Positions 12,001 to 22,370 are shown, counted from the first letter of the stretch. The stretch: DNA of 64,000 bases from Dysidea avara (GCF_963678975.1 NC_089275.1:48941883-49005882); one strand, 5' to 3'. The notes: generated from the sequence alone by a model not told the origin. Made by a program: numbers and translations.

Positions 12001-13141
12001 TGTAGGCACTGGGAAGTTATTACACAATGATTCCTTAAAATCGCCATATCTCCTAACAAAGCTTTGTGCGTCGAAGCCTTGTTTTGTCAAATTCAGTCAC
12101 AAATACATTCAATATCAAATAACAAAATATTAAATATCAAATAATAAAAATCAAATAACAAATGTTTAACATCAAATATTAAATAGTAAATATCAAATAA
12201 CAAATGTTCAATATCAAATATTACAATGTAGTACAAAATCAAATATTAAATAAAATTTTTATATCAAATGTTAAATTTTATTTTTGAAACAAATGACCTA
12301 TCATACCTCAGTTATCCAAACCTCAATGTATCTCAGAGAATGGTAAAGGTGTTCAGATAAGTGAATTGTTCAGATAACTGAAGCCCATACATTTATATAC
12401 AGAGCTCTGCTGTGGAATTCCTCCAGAGGAGGTTGGAAATGCTTCATAAGTGCTACTTAAAACTATTTCGTTAATTGCTTAGTTTGTATAGAGTTTCACG
12501 TGAGCCTCAGTAGTCGCAATGCAAAACTAGCTAATGGTGGGGATGGCAGGGGGTTGTTAGATATTCGGATTGTGCTTTGTGTCAGCAACATGGTGATGTA
12601 TTTTGTTTTGTAAAAGCACTTGGTTTTCTATGTGAAATCTATAAACAATTGTTCACGTATAATATTTTAACACTAGCCTGGTAACCATTCTTTAACTTAG
12701 CGATGATGCCATTCACATATTTTACCTCATTCCAGAAAACGACCATTTGCATAATTCATTTTAGTGGTGCTAATTCGTTCCCTTCCTCCTCTGGAATTAC
12801 TCTAACAGAGCATACACTTTTACTCAAAATACTCTAATAGAACAGTCATTTACAATTTTGGCTAAGCAAGGGTACGGATAAACGAGGGTCGGATAAGTGA
12901 GGGTCTACTGTACCACAATAGGCTGAAACTGGTCATATATTCCTTGGACACTAGAGATAATGCTAATAAAACAAAAACACAGCGAGGCAGTCACATTTTT
13001 ATTAGCTACTATCATTATTGTTGTCTACAGGTTCATTTGGAGCACTTCTTCCACCAACTCATTCTGGAGTACCAGTATAGACCTACCCAACTAACAACAC
13101 TGGAGCAGAAGACACTGATCACTATTGGCATTAACTGTTAA
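1..13141 (+). CDS. IPO9: importin-9 C-terminal exons (5' truncated by window)
   Basis: This is the 3' end of an importin-beta family nuclear import receptor that carries cargo such as histones through the pore under Ran control. Four exons are seen: 1-78, 1042-1111, 1156-1232 and 13031-13141. All have GT/AG borders and matching phases (0, 1, 0). They encode an acidic Asp/Glu-rich stretch (EEDGWEDLNDD, then YDDDDQFKDDPISHIDV) followed by a C-terminal helix ending TLEQKTLITIGINC and a stop. Known importin-9 proteins end the same way: an acidic loop, then DPLYQIDLQAYL-like residues and a terminal LQTIGI-like motif. Intron 1112-1155 is only 44 nt, while the last intron is 11.8 kb of nested transposons. 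No frame defect is visible in these four exons. The upstream exons lie outside the window. The importin-9 assignment is by recalled family similarity. Confidence 0.8.
381..562. mobile_element. short foldback MITE in an importin-9 intron
   Basis: An inverted repeat pairs TAGTCTACAAAG...GGCTTAAAATGTTCACC (left, from about 401) with GGTGAACACTTTAAG...CCTTGTAGACTA (right, to about 545). Weaker pairing extends outward. A related left-arm fragment occurs at about 42640-42725. No coding potential is seen. Confidence 0.6.
2655..2757. mobile_element. hairpin MITE
   Basis: The two halves are nearly complementary. TAGGTAATCACACACATTTG opens the left arm and its complement closes the right arm, with GAATAATTGTAC / GTACAATTATTC in the middle and a very short loop. 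No ORF is present. Confidence 0.65.
4348..5687 (+). CDS. accessory protein of the P-like transposon, unknown function
   Basis: I do not recognise the function. The start is the first ATG of the open frame (MSEVTGSVKTRK); the frame's upstream start is a TTG. Exon 1 is 4348-4952 and exon 2 is 5015-5687, joined by a short intron whose acceptor tttgcag ends at 5014. The donor is uncertain: 4953 or 4926 both keep the frame, giving about 425 or fewer residues. The N-terminal 75 residues are Lys/Arg/Thr-rich and probably disordered and nuclear. Exon 2 holds the most structured-looking part, including SSMLHNRYSQIK, HIPSYLKYRDCGYMYFP and a helical C-terminal third. The gene lies wholly inside the TIRs and converges on the transposase. 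It could regulate transposition, bind DNA, or be a captured host gene. No signal peptide or membrane segment is seen. Confidence 0.7.
5824..9552 (-). CDS. P-element-like transposase, 10 exons, about 1026 aa
   Basis: The exons in transcription order are 9552-9364, 9310-9137, 9069-7908, 7855-7808, 7753-7248, 7198-7004, 6957-6730, 6683-6455, 6229-6188 and 6131-5824. All have GT/AG borders and compatible phases, giving 3081 nt with no stop. Exon 3 has a Cys/His cluster (CSMWH...LCGSC) and a basic region. Exons 4-5 read NGKRCNRWSL...LPSRATLQSYTGA, then IIFDEVKVVSSLMW. Exon 6 has LICDGAATN and NPYDPLRNVYWLICPSHQ. The last exons have FISWQ, TFDLLRVCVYGF and SGSAVETLFSQFKHTRGG. This order matches the RNase H-like fold of P-element/THAP9 transposases. 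The likely catalytic acids are D of FDEV, D of CDG and E of VETLF (inference). I see no N-terminal THAP finger. The start at 9552 is the ORF start and could be internal to a longer first exon. Confidence 0.82.
9711..10401. repeat. continuation of the foldback element, non-coding
   Basis: This is the second part of the foldback left arm, its loop (about 9775-10260) and the intact right arm. The loop is AT-rich with no recognisable gene. The pairing CTCCTCCCCTTAAGTAAGC / GCTTACTTAAGGGGAGGAG is near-perfect. Confidence 0.65.
10825..12305. mobile_element. AT-rich foldback element inserted in the pogo-like MITE
   Basis: Both ends begin TATGRTAGGTCATTTGTTTC when read inward, and CCTCAG is duplicated at 10819-10824 and 12306-12311. 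The left arm (10825 to about 11165) consists of ATTTGATATT-type repeats followed by a GC-richer part ending near GGCACGGC. The right arm is split: about 11314-11461 and 12102-12305. The loop 11166-11313 contains a short start-exon-like stretch. Confidence 0.75.
11462..12101. mobile_element. TGTGACCGG-family element, innermost layer of the nest
   Basis: The left end TGTGACCGGATTTCACAAAA and the complement of the right end TGTGACTGAATTTGACAAAA form TIRs of about 36 bp. It splits the right arm of the foldback. Related elements at 22371-22621 and 62738-62945 share the TGTGACCGGATTTGCG terminus. No convincing ORF is found. Confidence 0.65.
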
Positions 13142-13986
13142 TATGTAGTGGAGATAATATTTTTAATTTTCTTTTTTGAATAATATATTATAATATTGTA
13201 CATAGTTAGACTACTATTAATTATAAACAAAACATTTCTTATATTTATGATGTTAGCTCCCATTGTTGGGTGTACAATAAAACCTCTCTTAACAAACTCC
13301 CTGAATTAAGGACACTAAAAATTAAAAAAACAATGGCAAAAATTTTGGTCCCAACAGGTCTGGTTAATATATTTTTTGCCTTTGAAGAGGAACACCTCTA
13401 TATTACAGCAAAAAGTGGCCAAAAATTCTGGATCCTAAAATGTCTGTGATAGAGAGGTTCACTATATACTATAAAAATTTTTGTTGTCACTTCATTTTCA
13501 ATTTCAAATATTAAATACAATATTACTGCTTAATTTCAGGTTCAAGGTCAGGTGACTTACTACCTTTAGTAGTCAGTACAACAAAGATTACTCTAATAGA
13601 ACAGTCACACAATATCTGGTAATGGAATGTTGATATAATACAACTTGTATAACCATGTTATCATTGATAGTCTGTATGATAATAATTGTGATAGAGCTAG
13701 TAATGTCTACTGAACACTGGAACTGACAATGTTTGGACCATTGGTACAAATTATGGTAATAAAATTGTTAATATGAACTTAACTGTAATTTGACCTGTGT
13801 ATGGAACATGTTTTTATAAATGAGAAACTTTCACAAGTAAAATTTGTATTAGATTATGATGGCTAACATGTATTAATAATAAAAATTTAATAATTGTGTG
13901 AAGAATAAAAATCTGTACAAGTGTAATATAACTTGTTAATGGTTACTATGGTGATGTGTTGATTTTGTAGAGCAGTTGGTACCTAG
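13142..13986 (+). other. importin-9 3' flank with a small TIR element
   Basis: An AATAAA sequence lies about 130 bp after the importin-9 stop codon (about 13276), but it sits inside a MITE-like unit. That unit (about 13272-13468) has TIRs of the type AACCTCTCT...AACA / AGAGAGGTT. A CTCTAATAGAACAGTC motif is at 13591-13606. The rest is AT-rich and unassigned. Confidence 0.4.
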
Positions 13987-14502
13987 CAGTGTTGGGCAAG
14001 TTACTTTGTAAAAGTAACTAGTTACATATTACTTGCAACAGAACTATTTAGTTACAGTTACATATTACCCATAAAATAAAGTAACTGTAATAATATTACA
14101 TATTATATTACTTTGTGTCCACAGCCTTAAGCTGTCGCGTGTGAAACTACCACCTTATCACGTGACATGATTGCATTGTTGGACAATGTACAAATCTTGG
14201 TTATAAGTAAGAAGCTAGTGAATAAGCTTCATTCAATAGGCCTCGTTACTCCATTGTGGTTAGGCGTTACTCAGAGGATAACTAACGAGACTAGTAACTT
14301 CGTTACTTCTAGTAATAATATTACGTCATATTAGACTCGTTACAGTAATTATATTACTTAGGTAACGCGTTACGTTTGTAAGTAAAGTATCTTGCGTTAT
14401 ATTACCTGTTTTCATAGCGTATTTCGTTATATTACTTTGTTACCACAAAAGTAATAATATTACGTAACACGTTACTTATGTAACGCGTTACTCCCAACAC
14501 TG
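13987..14502. mobile_element. hAT-type MITE copy 1 (at the NLR 3' end)
   Basis: The ends are CAGTGTTGGGCAAGTTAC and, on the other strand, CAGTGTTGGGAGTAACGCG. The 8-bp direct repeat GTACCTAG flanks at 13979-13986 and 14503-14510. The interior is rich in GTTACT/AGTAAC runs. Copies 2 and 3 are at 26221-26740 and 62164-62689. The 8-bp TSD and CAGTG ends fit the hAT superfamily. Confidence 0.85.
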
Positions 14503-17489
14503 GTACCTAGATTACAAATTAGAGCATAAATTAATAGTAATTCTTGTATATTACATTTCCTCCTTGTACTATTGATGTCTTCAATTTCTGTCTTCACGTT
14601 ATCATTTTCCACTAGTGTAAAAGGAAGCGACAGCATAGTGATAGAGTTGTTATGGTGTAGGCTCCTCATTATTATCATGGCTGACTGTTCATCTACTATA
14701 TCATCACCAAACAGTAACAGTTTCTTTAGTGTCTTGTTATTAGTAATGGCTTGAGTAATTGCTGTGGCTTCATCTTGACCTATAGCATTGTAATTCATGT
14801 TTAGTCCCTCCAGTGAGGTGTTGTGTAGTAAACTGTTTGCAATTGCTATAGCTCCTGTGGATGTGATGTTATCGTTCCTGATGTCCAATACTCTCAGTGT
14901 GTTGGTTTTTGTTATTCCTTTTGATATTATATCTGCTCCATCATCACCAAGTTTGTTGTTACTGATGTCCAACTCCTCCAAACAGGTCATCATATCAGAT
15001 ATTGCTGATGCTTCTTGTGCTGTGAGGTCATTACTCGTCATGTCTAACACTTTGACTGTGTTAGTGTTTTTTACTGCAGTGCAGATGTCCCTCACATTAG
15101 TAATATTGTTCTGATTTAACTTCAGAGTATGTGGTTGAAGGTGAGTGATGATGTCACCAATGAGAGGTGATGATGCTACAGTGAGGTTATTCCTACTAAG
15201 ATCAATTGTTGTTATTTCTTGTTTGTTTGTTTTATCTCCACAAAGGTAGTGATGTAGTAGGTTGATGCCATGATCTCCAATCAGACACTCATCCAGATTT
15301 AGTTCCTTCCATTTCCTGTGTGATCTTGATAGGAAGAATCCCAGGGACACCACCTGGTGTGGGAGGAGCCTGTAGTCATGGAGGTCAATCTTACCACTAT
15401 CAAATGATTTGGATAAGATGTCACATAACTTGTCACCCTGAGCCTCTTGGAAACACTGGAACAAGTAGAGGACCTTTACTGGGTCCTTCAGGATGTCTCT
15501 TGAGATAGTTAGAATGTTGGATATTTCCTGATCAGAAGTTGATCCTTGTTGGGATGGAGCAGCCATCTTTCCTGAGGCCACTTGTGTGTTAATATTAGTA
15601 GTAACATGTTCACTGTTGCTAGGATCATGATGACTGGATACAGGATGATACCCCAGTTGTTGTTGTTGGTAAGGATGATACACATTGTGGTGTTCCATTA
15701 ATGGTTGAGGGTAAGATGTGAAGTGTTGACCTCTTAATGATGTTAGTGGGTACCTGACTGGTTGGGTTGGAGGAGTCAGTGAAGGGGAACTAATGGATGA
15801 TATTTGTAGCGAATCACACCAGTGTGACATCACAGGTGTGATGGATGATGATGGATGATGTGTAGGAGTGATCTGATGGTCTGATGTAGTTGAGTTATCA
15901 TCACCAGATGATTGTGTTGTGTTTTCTTCAATACTATAATATTGGTCATTGTCTTCATAATCATTATCATGTAAGAAGTCGTAATTTCTATCGTTATATA
16001 ATAAACTATATCTATCAGTATAGTCATGATTACTTGACAGGTAGTGTCTTAAAGAATTACACTGTCCACTGGTTATACCACAATACATGATCCACATGTT
16101 GGAGAGGCGGACACTCTTACTATCAGGATCAGGGTCATAATTATCAGTAACAAGAAATGACTCCTTCATTAGTGTGTACACTGCATCCTCTGGTAAGGTT
16201 GCTACATATTTGGCAGCAAAATATTCTTGTATTCCCAAGTGTAGGAAGTTGAAGGATTTGGATGGAATACCAATTTCATCTGAACAATAACATTCAACAG
16301 ATTGTAATAGTCCATAACAAGTGGGATCATCCCTGCACATGTCAGGTAAGTCATCCATTGTGAATACTATTTTGTCCTCTACAAGACCATCAAATGCAAC
16401 TTTCTGTAGTTGTTGTAGTACTTGTTGGACTGGCTGTGGTAAGCGTTCCATTTTGTTGATGTGCGCATCTTCAGCAATCTTCCCTGTCCTCTTAAGATGA
16501 CGACAGACTGTGTGCAGGATGAAACTTGCAAACATTTCAGTGGCAGTTGGTGGCAGGGATCCTAGTAGACACAGGAATACTATGATTGTCATGTTTAATG
16601 GTATGTAACATATTGCATCAATGTTGGGATATTGTTGAAAATGTCTCTTTAATGTTTGTAGTTTAGAAGGAGAAGTCTTCAAAGCATCATCAATGTATTG
16701 TTCCTTGCTAGATTTCTCAAATCCAAGAACTTCTATTCTTCTGTCAACATGTTGATGTAGACAAGCTGAAGCAGATGGTCTTGATGTCACCACTACTCGG
16801 GCATTAGGTAGAGTGTCCCCTTCAATGAGTTTCCTAAAGAAAGATGTGTGGCGTAGTTTATTACTGAGTTCATCAAATCCATCAATGATGAAGGTTACTC
16901 CAGCTCCATTAGTGGTGTGTAAGTAGCTCAAAACAGGTTGTACCTGATCTGCAGGTAGTGTATATTTCACTAGCTCTTCTGTGCTAGTGATCTTCTGTAA
17001 ATTGGGGTCCCTTAACATCAGTAATAGTACCAGTTTATCTGATGTGAGCAGTTTATTGTTAGCCCATTGTAAACAGATCTCCTTAGCCAGTGTTGTCTTC
17101 CCAATTCCAGGGTGACCCTCTATTAGGATACTATTGAGACATTGATCATCTGAAGTGATAGGAGTGAATAGTTGATGGATATTTTCCAGTTTAATTGATG
17201 ATGTTAGTTCAGGTATTTTGTGTATGTCTCCCTTAGTACGTATCCTAGCTGCTATTGTTGTGTCTTGTTTAGTTTGTAACTGCAATATTTTCTGATGTAC
17301 TAGGGCTAAGTTGGTGAAGGATTTAGCATGAAATGGAGGCCATGGGTCTTGTTCTGCTGAAGATTTCACTAATCCTTTACGTCGGTACCTTGCCTTGATA
17401 TTGTCAGTAACCTGTTGTAACTGACCACCTCCTACAGGACCTATGCACGTACAGACATCATTAAGACGAAGTGTTATAGTACAGGACAT
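14472..17489 (-). CDS. NLR: NACHT NTPase with C-terminal leucine-rich repeats, 1005 aa
   Basis: This is a cytoplasmic pattern-recognition or signalling NTPase of the NLR family. The NACHT domain spans about residues 118-420. Walker A is GHPGIGKTT near residue 125, Walker B is FIIDGFDEL near 200, and the sensor motif VVVTSRPSA is near 232. The winged-helix region includes NFLHLGIQEYFAAKYV. A low-complexity Asp/Ser/His/Pro/Gln linker covers about 505-660. At least six ribonuclease-inhibitor-type LRRs follow (LDMTSNDL, LDISNNKL, LDIRNDNI, LNMNYNAI). The ORF is a single exon. An in-frame stop lies just upstream of the ATG, so any N-terminal Death or CARD domain would have to come by splicing. The final residues SVGSNALHK and the stop are encoded by the hAT-type MITE. 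Regulation is not visible. Confidence 0.88.
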   Translation of the reverse strand: MSCTITLRLNDVCTCIGPVGGGQLQQVTDNIKARYRRKGLVKSSAEQDPWPPFHAKSFTNLALVHQKILQLQTKQDTTIAARIRTKGDIHKIPELTSSIKLENIHQLFTPITSDDQCLNSILIEGHPGIGKTTLAKEICLQWANNKLLTSDKLVLLLMLRDPNLQKITSTEELVKYTLPADQVQPVLSYLHTTNGAGVTFIIDGFDELSNKLRHTSFFRKLIEGDTLPNARVVVTSRPSASACLHQHVDRRIEVLGFEKSSKEQYIDDALKTSPSKLQTLKRHFQQYPNIDAICYIPLNMTIIVFLCLLGSLPPTATEMFASFILHTVCRHLKRTGKIAEDAHINKMERLPQPVQQVLQQLQKVAFDGLVEDKIVFTMDDLPDMCRDDPTCYGLLQSVECYCSDEIGIPSKSFNFLHLGIQEYFAAKYVATLPEDAVYTLMKESFLVTDNYDPDPDSKSVRLSNMWIMYCGITSGQCNSLRHYLSSNHDYTDRYSLLYNDRNYDFLHDNDYEDNDQYYSIEENTTQSSGDDNSTTSDHQITPTHHPSSSITPVMSHWCDSLQISSISSPSLTPPTQPVRYPLTSLRGQHFTSYPQPLMEHHNVYHPYQQQQLGYHPVSSHHDPSNSEHVTTNINTQVASGKMAAPSQQGSTSDQEISNILTISRDILKDPVKVLYLFQCFQEAQGDKLCDILSKSFDSGKIDLHDYRLLPHQVVSLGFFLSRSHRKWKELNLDECLIGDHGINLLHHYLCGDKTNKQEITTIDLSRNNLTVASSPLIGDIITHLQPHTLKLNQNNITNVRDICTAVKNTNTVKVLDMTSNDLTAQEASAISDMMTCLEELDISNNKLGDDGADIISKGITKTNTLRVLDIRNDNITSTGAIAIANSLLHNTSLEGLNMNYNAIGQDEATAITQAITNNKTLKKLLLFGDDIVDEQSAMIIMRSLHHNNSITMLSLPFTLVENDNVKTEIEDINSTRRKCNIQELLLIYALICNLGTSVGSNALHK

Positions 17490-17642
17490 GTATTATGTAA
17501 TCTATACCAAAACAACTACTCTGTATAGAAATGATGCAGCCCCCAAAAAAGGCAAGATGAAAAAAGGTGTGAAATCCAATGTGGTGGCCAAGACATAGCT
17601 GTGTTGGTAGATTAGTGACAATACCTTTAATAACAACAATTT

Positions 17643-18018
17643 AGGCCACTCCAAATAAATTCTCTGTTTCCCGTCCACCGCCCGCATCTGGTACTCTCAG
17701 TTCTAAAATTAATTATTCCATCATTCCGTATTCTTCCATTATTTTCCGGTTATTTTTGCATACTGACAGACTCACTTGAAACAGTGTCAGCTTACTTGTC
17801 AGCAGAGTTATCACGTCTGCACAGACTTCACGTTTGTACTATTTTGCAACTTAAAAAGGAAAGAACAAGCTTTTATGCAGCTTTTTATGGTTTTTCCAGG
17901 CAAATAATGGTTTGAACAGCTGCAAATATTTATAATGAAATAATGGAAATGGACCGCCCGCTCGCATGCAAATATGCCTGAGTCCAGGACGGGAAACAGA
18001 GAATTTATTTGGAGTGGC
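17643..18018. mobile_element. MITE with GGCCACTCCAAAT termini and TTA target site
   Basis: The inverted ends read AGGCCACTCCAAATAAATTC and TCTCTGTTTCCCGTCC. TTA occurs at both borders, which suggests a Harbinger-like 3-bp TSD (inference). A truncated relative runs at about 29133-29285 in the opposite sense. It lies about 150 bp upstream of the NLR start codon and could hold the NLR promoter region. Confidence 0.6.
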
Positions 18019-18019
18019 C

Positions 18020-19447
18020 TTAGGTGAATTTGGTGCCAAGATCAAGTGACACCAAGTTCACCTTGTTAAGTTGAATTTGTGACAATTCACCTTGTTTGAA
18101 TTGTCACTAGTTAATATTTGTGTACAATTTTGTTTGTTGCAAGCTTTTAACTTTTGTGGTGGAATATTCATCAACAAACCAGGTGTTTGTTATGTACATA
18201 ACAGCTTTTTGATTATTCATAACAATTCAATCAGTTGCTCGTTCCCCTATACAACAAGTGTTTCTTCACTATACATCACTGAACAGTACAAAGCAACTAC
18301 CCTGCTACCCTATTTCTCTATGAGCTTCAGGTACCTGAATAAATACACGTCAACAGTTACAGGGAAACATGTCTATTTTCAAAAATTTCATTAGCTTTTC
18401 ATCTTGTAGTGAACACTTATTAGTACAAGTAATAAATGTGTAAGAGGAATTTAAACTTGTGAATTTATCACCTCATGAGATAAGTGTCATATAAGTTTAC
18501 TTTCGCACAAAAACTTGTCCACAAGACAATCCCACAATATGGTAGTATGTTTTGAGTTTAGTACTACATCATGTAGTGATGTGTGATATACCTGAAAGAG
18601 TGTAACAGCTGTGTATAGTTGCTGATATGATATGATTCATCTTTTAAGTGCCATTTAATGTGAGGGGCTGCTAACACATTTCCAAAGCTAAGTACTAGCT
18701 AGTACCCTATTCACGCCCATTGCACTGTTACAGGATAACAAGCTTAAAGAGTCCAGGAAAGTAGTAAGTAACCCAGCTACACTGTTATAATGTAGACCTT
18801 CATATTAGATGTGTTGTCATCCAATATTGTTTCATTGTTTAGTACTATAGTTATTGTTATAAGTAGCTTAAAGAGTCTAGGAAACTGGTAAACAACCAAG
18901 CTACACTGTTGTTCTACATGCACAAAAACAGACCTTTATACATTTCCATAATTACAAAATCAAAATTCAAGATGTGAGCATGCATATCAGTAATTGTGGT
19001 ATGATACAACTAGAGTATCACAATATTTCAGTGGAGGGTATAGAAATTTTCAGAGGAGGTTTGAGGTTCAGGAAGTTTTCAATAACTTGTGATCCCAGCT
19101 GGGGTGAATGTTAACTTGATTGCTCAGTGGTGTAAACTAGCTAGCAATGAATAAGTAAAAGTCACTCCACAACATTGTTTCACAGTTGAATCTTACCAAT
19201 CCAGGCATTCGGAGAAAGTTTTGAAGCGAAACAACGCTTTTACTTGTTAAATCGATAGTTATTTTTAGAGGCGCTTAACATGCGTAAACGCCATAATGGC
19301 ATTTTCAGTGATTTCAAAGGCAAAAGTATGAAGTTTGGCCAGTAGTATAAAAGTCCAATATAATACACAATGTAAAGCTCTTGGTAATTTTATTACCCAC
19401 ATGATCCATAAATAAATTTGAGGTGTGTGCACTGTTTACAGAGGGAG
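18020..19447. other. intergenic stretch with a diverged tandem repeat
   Basis: No gene is recognised. Two related segments, both containing GCTTAAAGAGTC...AGCTACACTGTT, start at about 18740 and 18867, an offset of roughly 127 bp. The remainder is AT-rich and unassigned. Confidence 0.4.
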
Positions 19448-19844
19448 TTCAGCTGAAATCATTACAACCATCCTGTACCCGCCACTGGTATCTCACATCA
19501 CTACACACATGAACAACAAGTAAAGTGATGTTAATGTTTACATGTTTATCAGTGAATACATGACAAGTGAGGTGTACCGGAAACTAGTATTGATGAGGAC
19601 TATTATGGCTTCCTAGTTGCTCATCACTTCATAACAAGTACGGAAGCCACTGTAGTTACAGTGTTCATTTACGTAACCTTCTCCAAGTAGCTTAGTGAAA
19701 CAGACTTATAATCAGTGTGTATTGTTAGGCCATGAGACCTAATGTTGCCATACATGCAACACATATTCCCTGAAAGTTCTTTGCAGGTTTAATGGTTAAA
19801 CTGAATCAGAGAGTACCAATATTTCTATTATAATATATTGTTAC

Positions 19845-19961
19845 CTGATTGATTTCTGACTGGTCTATTTTTCTTTCCCTTTTTAGACTTTGTCTTCTTC
19901 CTTCCTCTCTCAGTAGCTATTGGTTCATCAGTTGAGTCATCAGTAGATGATGAATGGTCAA
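19845..19961 (-). CDS. small exon, tandem unit A, Lys-rich, unknown gene
   Basis: On the minus strand the acceptor ctcaccag precedes 19961 and the donor gtaaca follows 19845. The 117-nt exon begins with two bases of a codon and ends with one, so it can be duplicated or skipped without changing the frame. It encodes an acidic/Ser-Thr start (DHSSSTDDSTDEP) and a basic end (GRKKTKSKKGKKNRP), resembling a disordered nuclear-localisation-like segment. The same exon occurs in unit C and, disrupted, in unit B. The parent gene is not recognised. Confidence 0.4.
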
Positions 19962-20689
19962 CTGGTGAGAATAAAAAAAAATTGAATTGTAGTAATAGAT
20001 CACCAACTACAAGTAATGTGTGTGTTTCCACTCTGATACATGCAATTAGCTAATGAGGTTGAATAATTTTTTAGCCAGGCAGGTGTGCAAGCTTTCTGAA
20101 ATTGTTAGCTGAAAAACCTGTGTGTATATTGTATTTTGTTTATCTTTCTACCCTCTTGAGGTGGCTTATTAAAAAATAGATCAAGTTAGTTCAATTGTAA
20201 AACAATGGGCTATACAAGTGTAAAGCAACCAAAACCTGGTCTTGTTTGCTACCAGGAATAACAAATGCCTTAGAGGTGAAAGGAGGCATTACTATATACC
20301 TAAAATAAAGAACAGTTACAACACCTTCACCTATAAAATTTATTGAGATACTCTATCACATAGTTATATTGTATTAAAACAGTCAGTTTTAGATGAAATG
20401 GTATAATTTCAACCTGTCAGTCACTACTAGAGGGTAATAGTCCATGAAGCCTTATGATTAGTTTGGTATGGCCTTACACAAAATCTGTCTCTGTACATGT
20501 AGTAGAGTATTTTTTAACATTTTGGACACTTTAAACAACGGACTACATCTAATTCCAGACACTGCTATACTCATACATACACCATAGCTGTGTTTGTATT
20601 TTCTTTCTCGGTGGGGGTGGTGTGGTCACAGGAGGTGACACCTAATTGTCTAGCGGAATAATCACATGTGATGAAACATGATTATGACG

Positions 20690-21730
20690 TTAAAAACTCA
20701 GTAAAAGTATCAGGCAGTACAGTAGTATTGTTTAAGTAGGGATTCCCGCGAAAATGACATGCGTCGCCTAAAATGTCACCTTTAAAATCATCCTACAGAC
20801 ATCTTACACCACGAAAATCATCTTTATAGAAAAATATTAGTCCATCTAACACGATAAACAAGAAAACACTAAAAACAAGAAAACACTTACTGGTGACCAG
20901 ATATAGAATTGTTTAAAAACCTCTAAAACTTTAAATTTCGTCTCACTCACTGACCACAGTTGCAAGCCTAGAGCCCAAACGAAGCAGTGCATAGTCACCG
21001 TTTTATACGACAACAAACTCACCAGTGGGATGTTCCTTTTGGGGTTCTAACACCTTCTGTGCCTTGTCTTTCCCTTATCTTCAATCAGGTTGGTTGTCAT
21101 CTTTTTCAAGCATTGAAACCATACCAAGGCATTAATTTTCTGTATCAACACTTTTCTGTAGACACCACAAAATTATTTCAGAAAGCGTTTATGCTGCTGA
21201 AAGAGCGGGGTGCTTAATCTGCTTATAATTTCAAGTGTTGCATGTGAAATCTATGGTGAAACATTAAGGCTGCTGAGTTGTCACTTCGACTTTTGCCACC
21301 GCCTGGACTGCAATCAACAAAGAGATATGTTGATGGACTGATACTCGATGGCTTGTTCCTCTGAACACACTGACTCAGCTGGATGGTGAGATCAGCAAGT
21401 GATTGGATAGTACTCAAGTGGAAATTGTATTACTTCATCCTGTTAGTCAAGACTAAGTTCCAGACAACTTAAAGGGCCTGTTCATTCGAACAACTTCCGG
21501 CCTGGGTGAATAGAACATGGACCATCGTACTAAGACAGGTCATAGATCTGAGTGCCACTGCTACTGCGATCAAAGGTAAACTATGCATGCTACTACAGGC
21601 CTATGTGCTTCCAATTTTGGCACAGTACATACTTTAATAAGCTGTACAGGAACTTAATAGCTAGCTCACAAGTTACACTGCAACAAGCTGTGCTACAACA
21701 AAAACTAAACAAACTAGTATTTAAAAAAAA
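20690..21730. other. second half of tandem unit A
   Basis: No confident gene is found. It includes a minus-oriented copy of dispersed repeat R2 (about 20935-21170; CTCACTCACTGACCAC...GGGATGTTCCTTTTGGGG) and an unassigned block containing GGGCCTGTTCATTCGAAC. It is repeated at 24590-25610. Confidence 0.45.
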
Positions 21731-21734
21731 TTGT

Positions 21735-21955
21735 TAATATAAAAATGAAGTAGGGGTCTATGCAATAAAAAGTAGTGATGAATGATGGAATAACAGCATA
21801 GCTCGATGGGAAAGTCCCTACTTTGGCACATTAGCTATAATTTTGCTCAATGCCAAAGTAGGGACTTTTCCACTGACCTATGCTGTAATACCATCATTCA
21901 TCTTTTGTTCCACTACTTTTTATTTCATAGATCCCTACTTCATTTTTAAATTAAC
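21735..21955. mobile_element. hairpin MITE (AATGAAGTAGGGATCTATG), unit A
   Basis: The left arm AATGAAGTAGGG...CTATGCAATAAAAAGTAGTG pairs with the right arm CACTACTTTTTATTTCATAG...CCCTACTTCATT. Inside is CCTACTTTGGCA / TGCCAAAGTAGG. A copy with a shortened right arm ends unit B (25609-25792), and a diverged copy is at 41184-41310. Confidence 0.65.
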
Positions 21956-22370
21956 ATAACTATTTAGGTTGTGTGATGGGGTTTCAGTTGAAACCATTGC
22001 AACCCCCCTGTATCCACCAGTGGTATCACACATCACTACACACATGAACAACAAGTAAAGTGATGTTAATGTTTACAGGTTCATCAGTGAATACATGACA
22101 AGTGATGTTTACTGGAAACTAGTATTGGTGAGGACTATTATGGCTTCCTAGTTGCTCATCACTTCGTAACAAGTACAGAAGCCACTGTAGTTACAGTGTT
22201 CATTTATGTAACCTTCTCCAAGTAGCTTAGTGAAACAGACTTATAATCAGTGTGTATTGTTAGGCTATGAGACCTAACGTTGTCATGTATACAACACATA
22301 TTCCCTGAAAGTTCTTTGCAGGTTTAATGGTTAAACTGAATCAGAGAGTACCAATATTTCTATTATAATA

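Larger units (their letters stand above)
10811..12910. mobile_element. pogo/Tigger-like MITE with TA target site
   Basis: The left end CAGTGGACCCTCAG and the right end, read as complement, CAGTAGACCCTCACTTATCC are typical pogo/Tigger termini. TA dinucleotides flank at 10809-10810 and 12911-12912. The left TIR is interrupted at 10825 by a foldback element and resumes at 12312 (TTATCCAAACCTC). Beyond that foldback, the rest of the element (12312-12910) is non-coding and contains the CTCTAATAGAACAGTC motif. Confidence 0.7.
1233..13030 (+). other. 11.8-kb final intron of importin-9 copy alpha
   Basis: The donor gtgaac at 1233 and the acceptor tctacag before 13031 frame the intron. Its parts are: mostly unassigned AT-rich sequence 1233-2650; a hairpin MITE 2655-2757; unassigned sequence 2760-3660; a dispersed repeat 3660-3900 related to 46220-46445; the foldback plus P-like element 4026-10401; a repeat 10640-10745 related to 46440-46570; and the pogo-like nest 10811-12910. 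I see no separate host gene in it. Confidence 0.7.

Noticed and set aside
15830-16090. Overlapping ORFs on both strands within the NLR
   Set aside because: They are shadows of the low-complexity linker of the NLR coding sequence.
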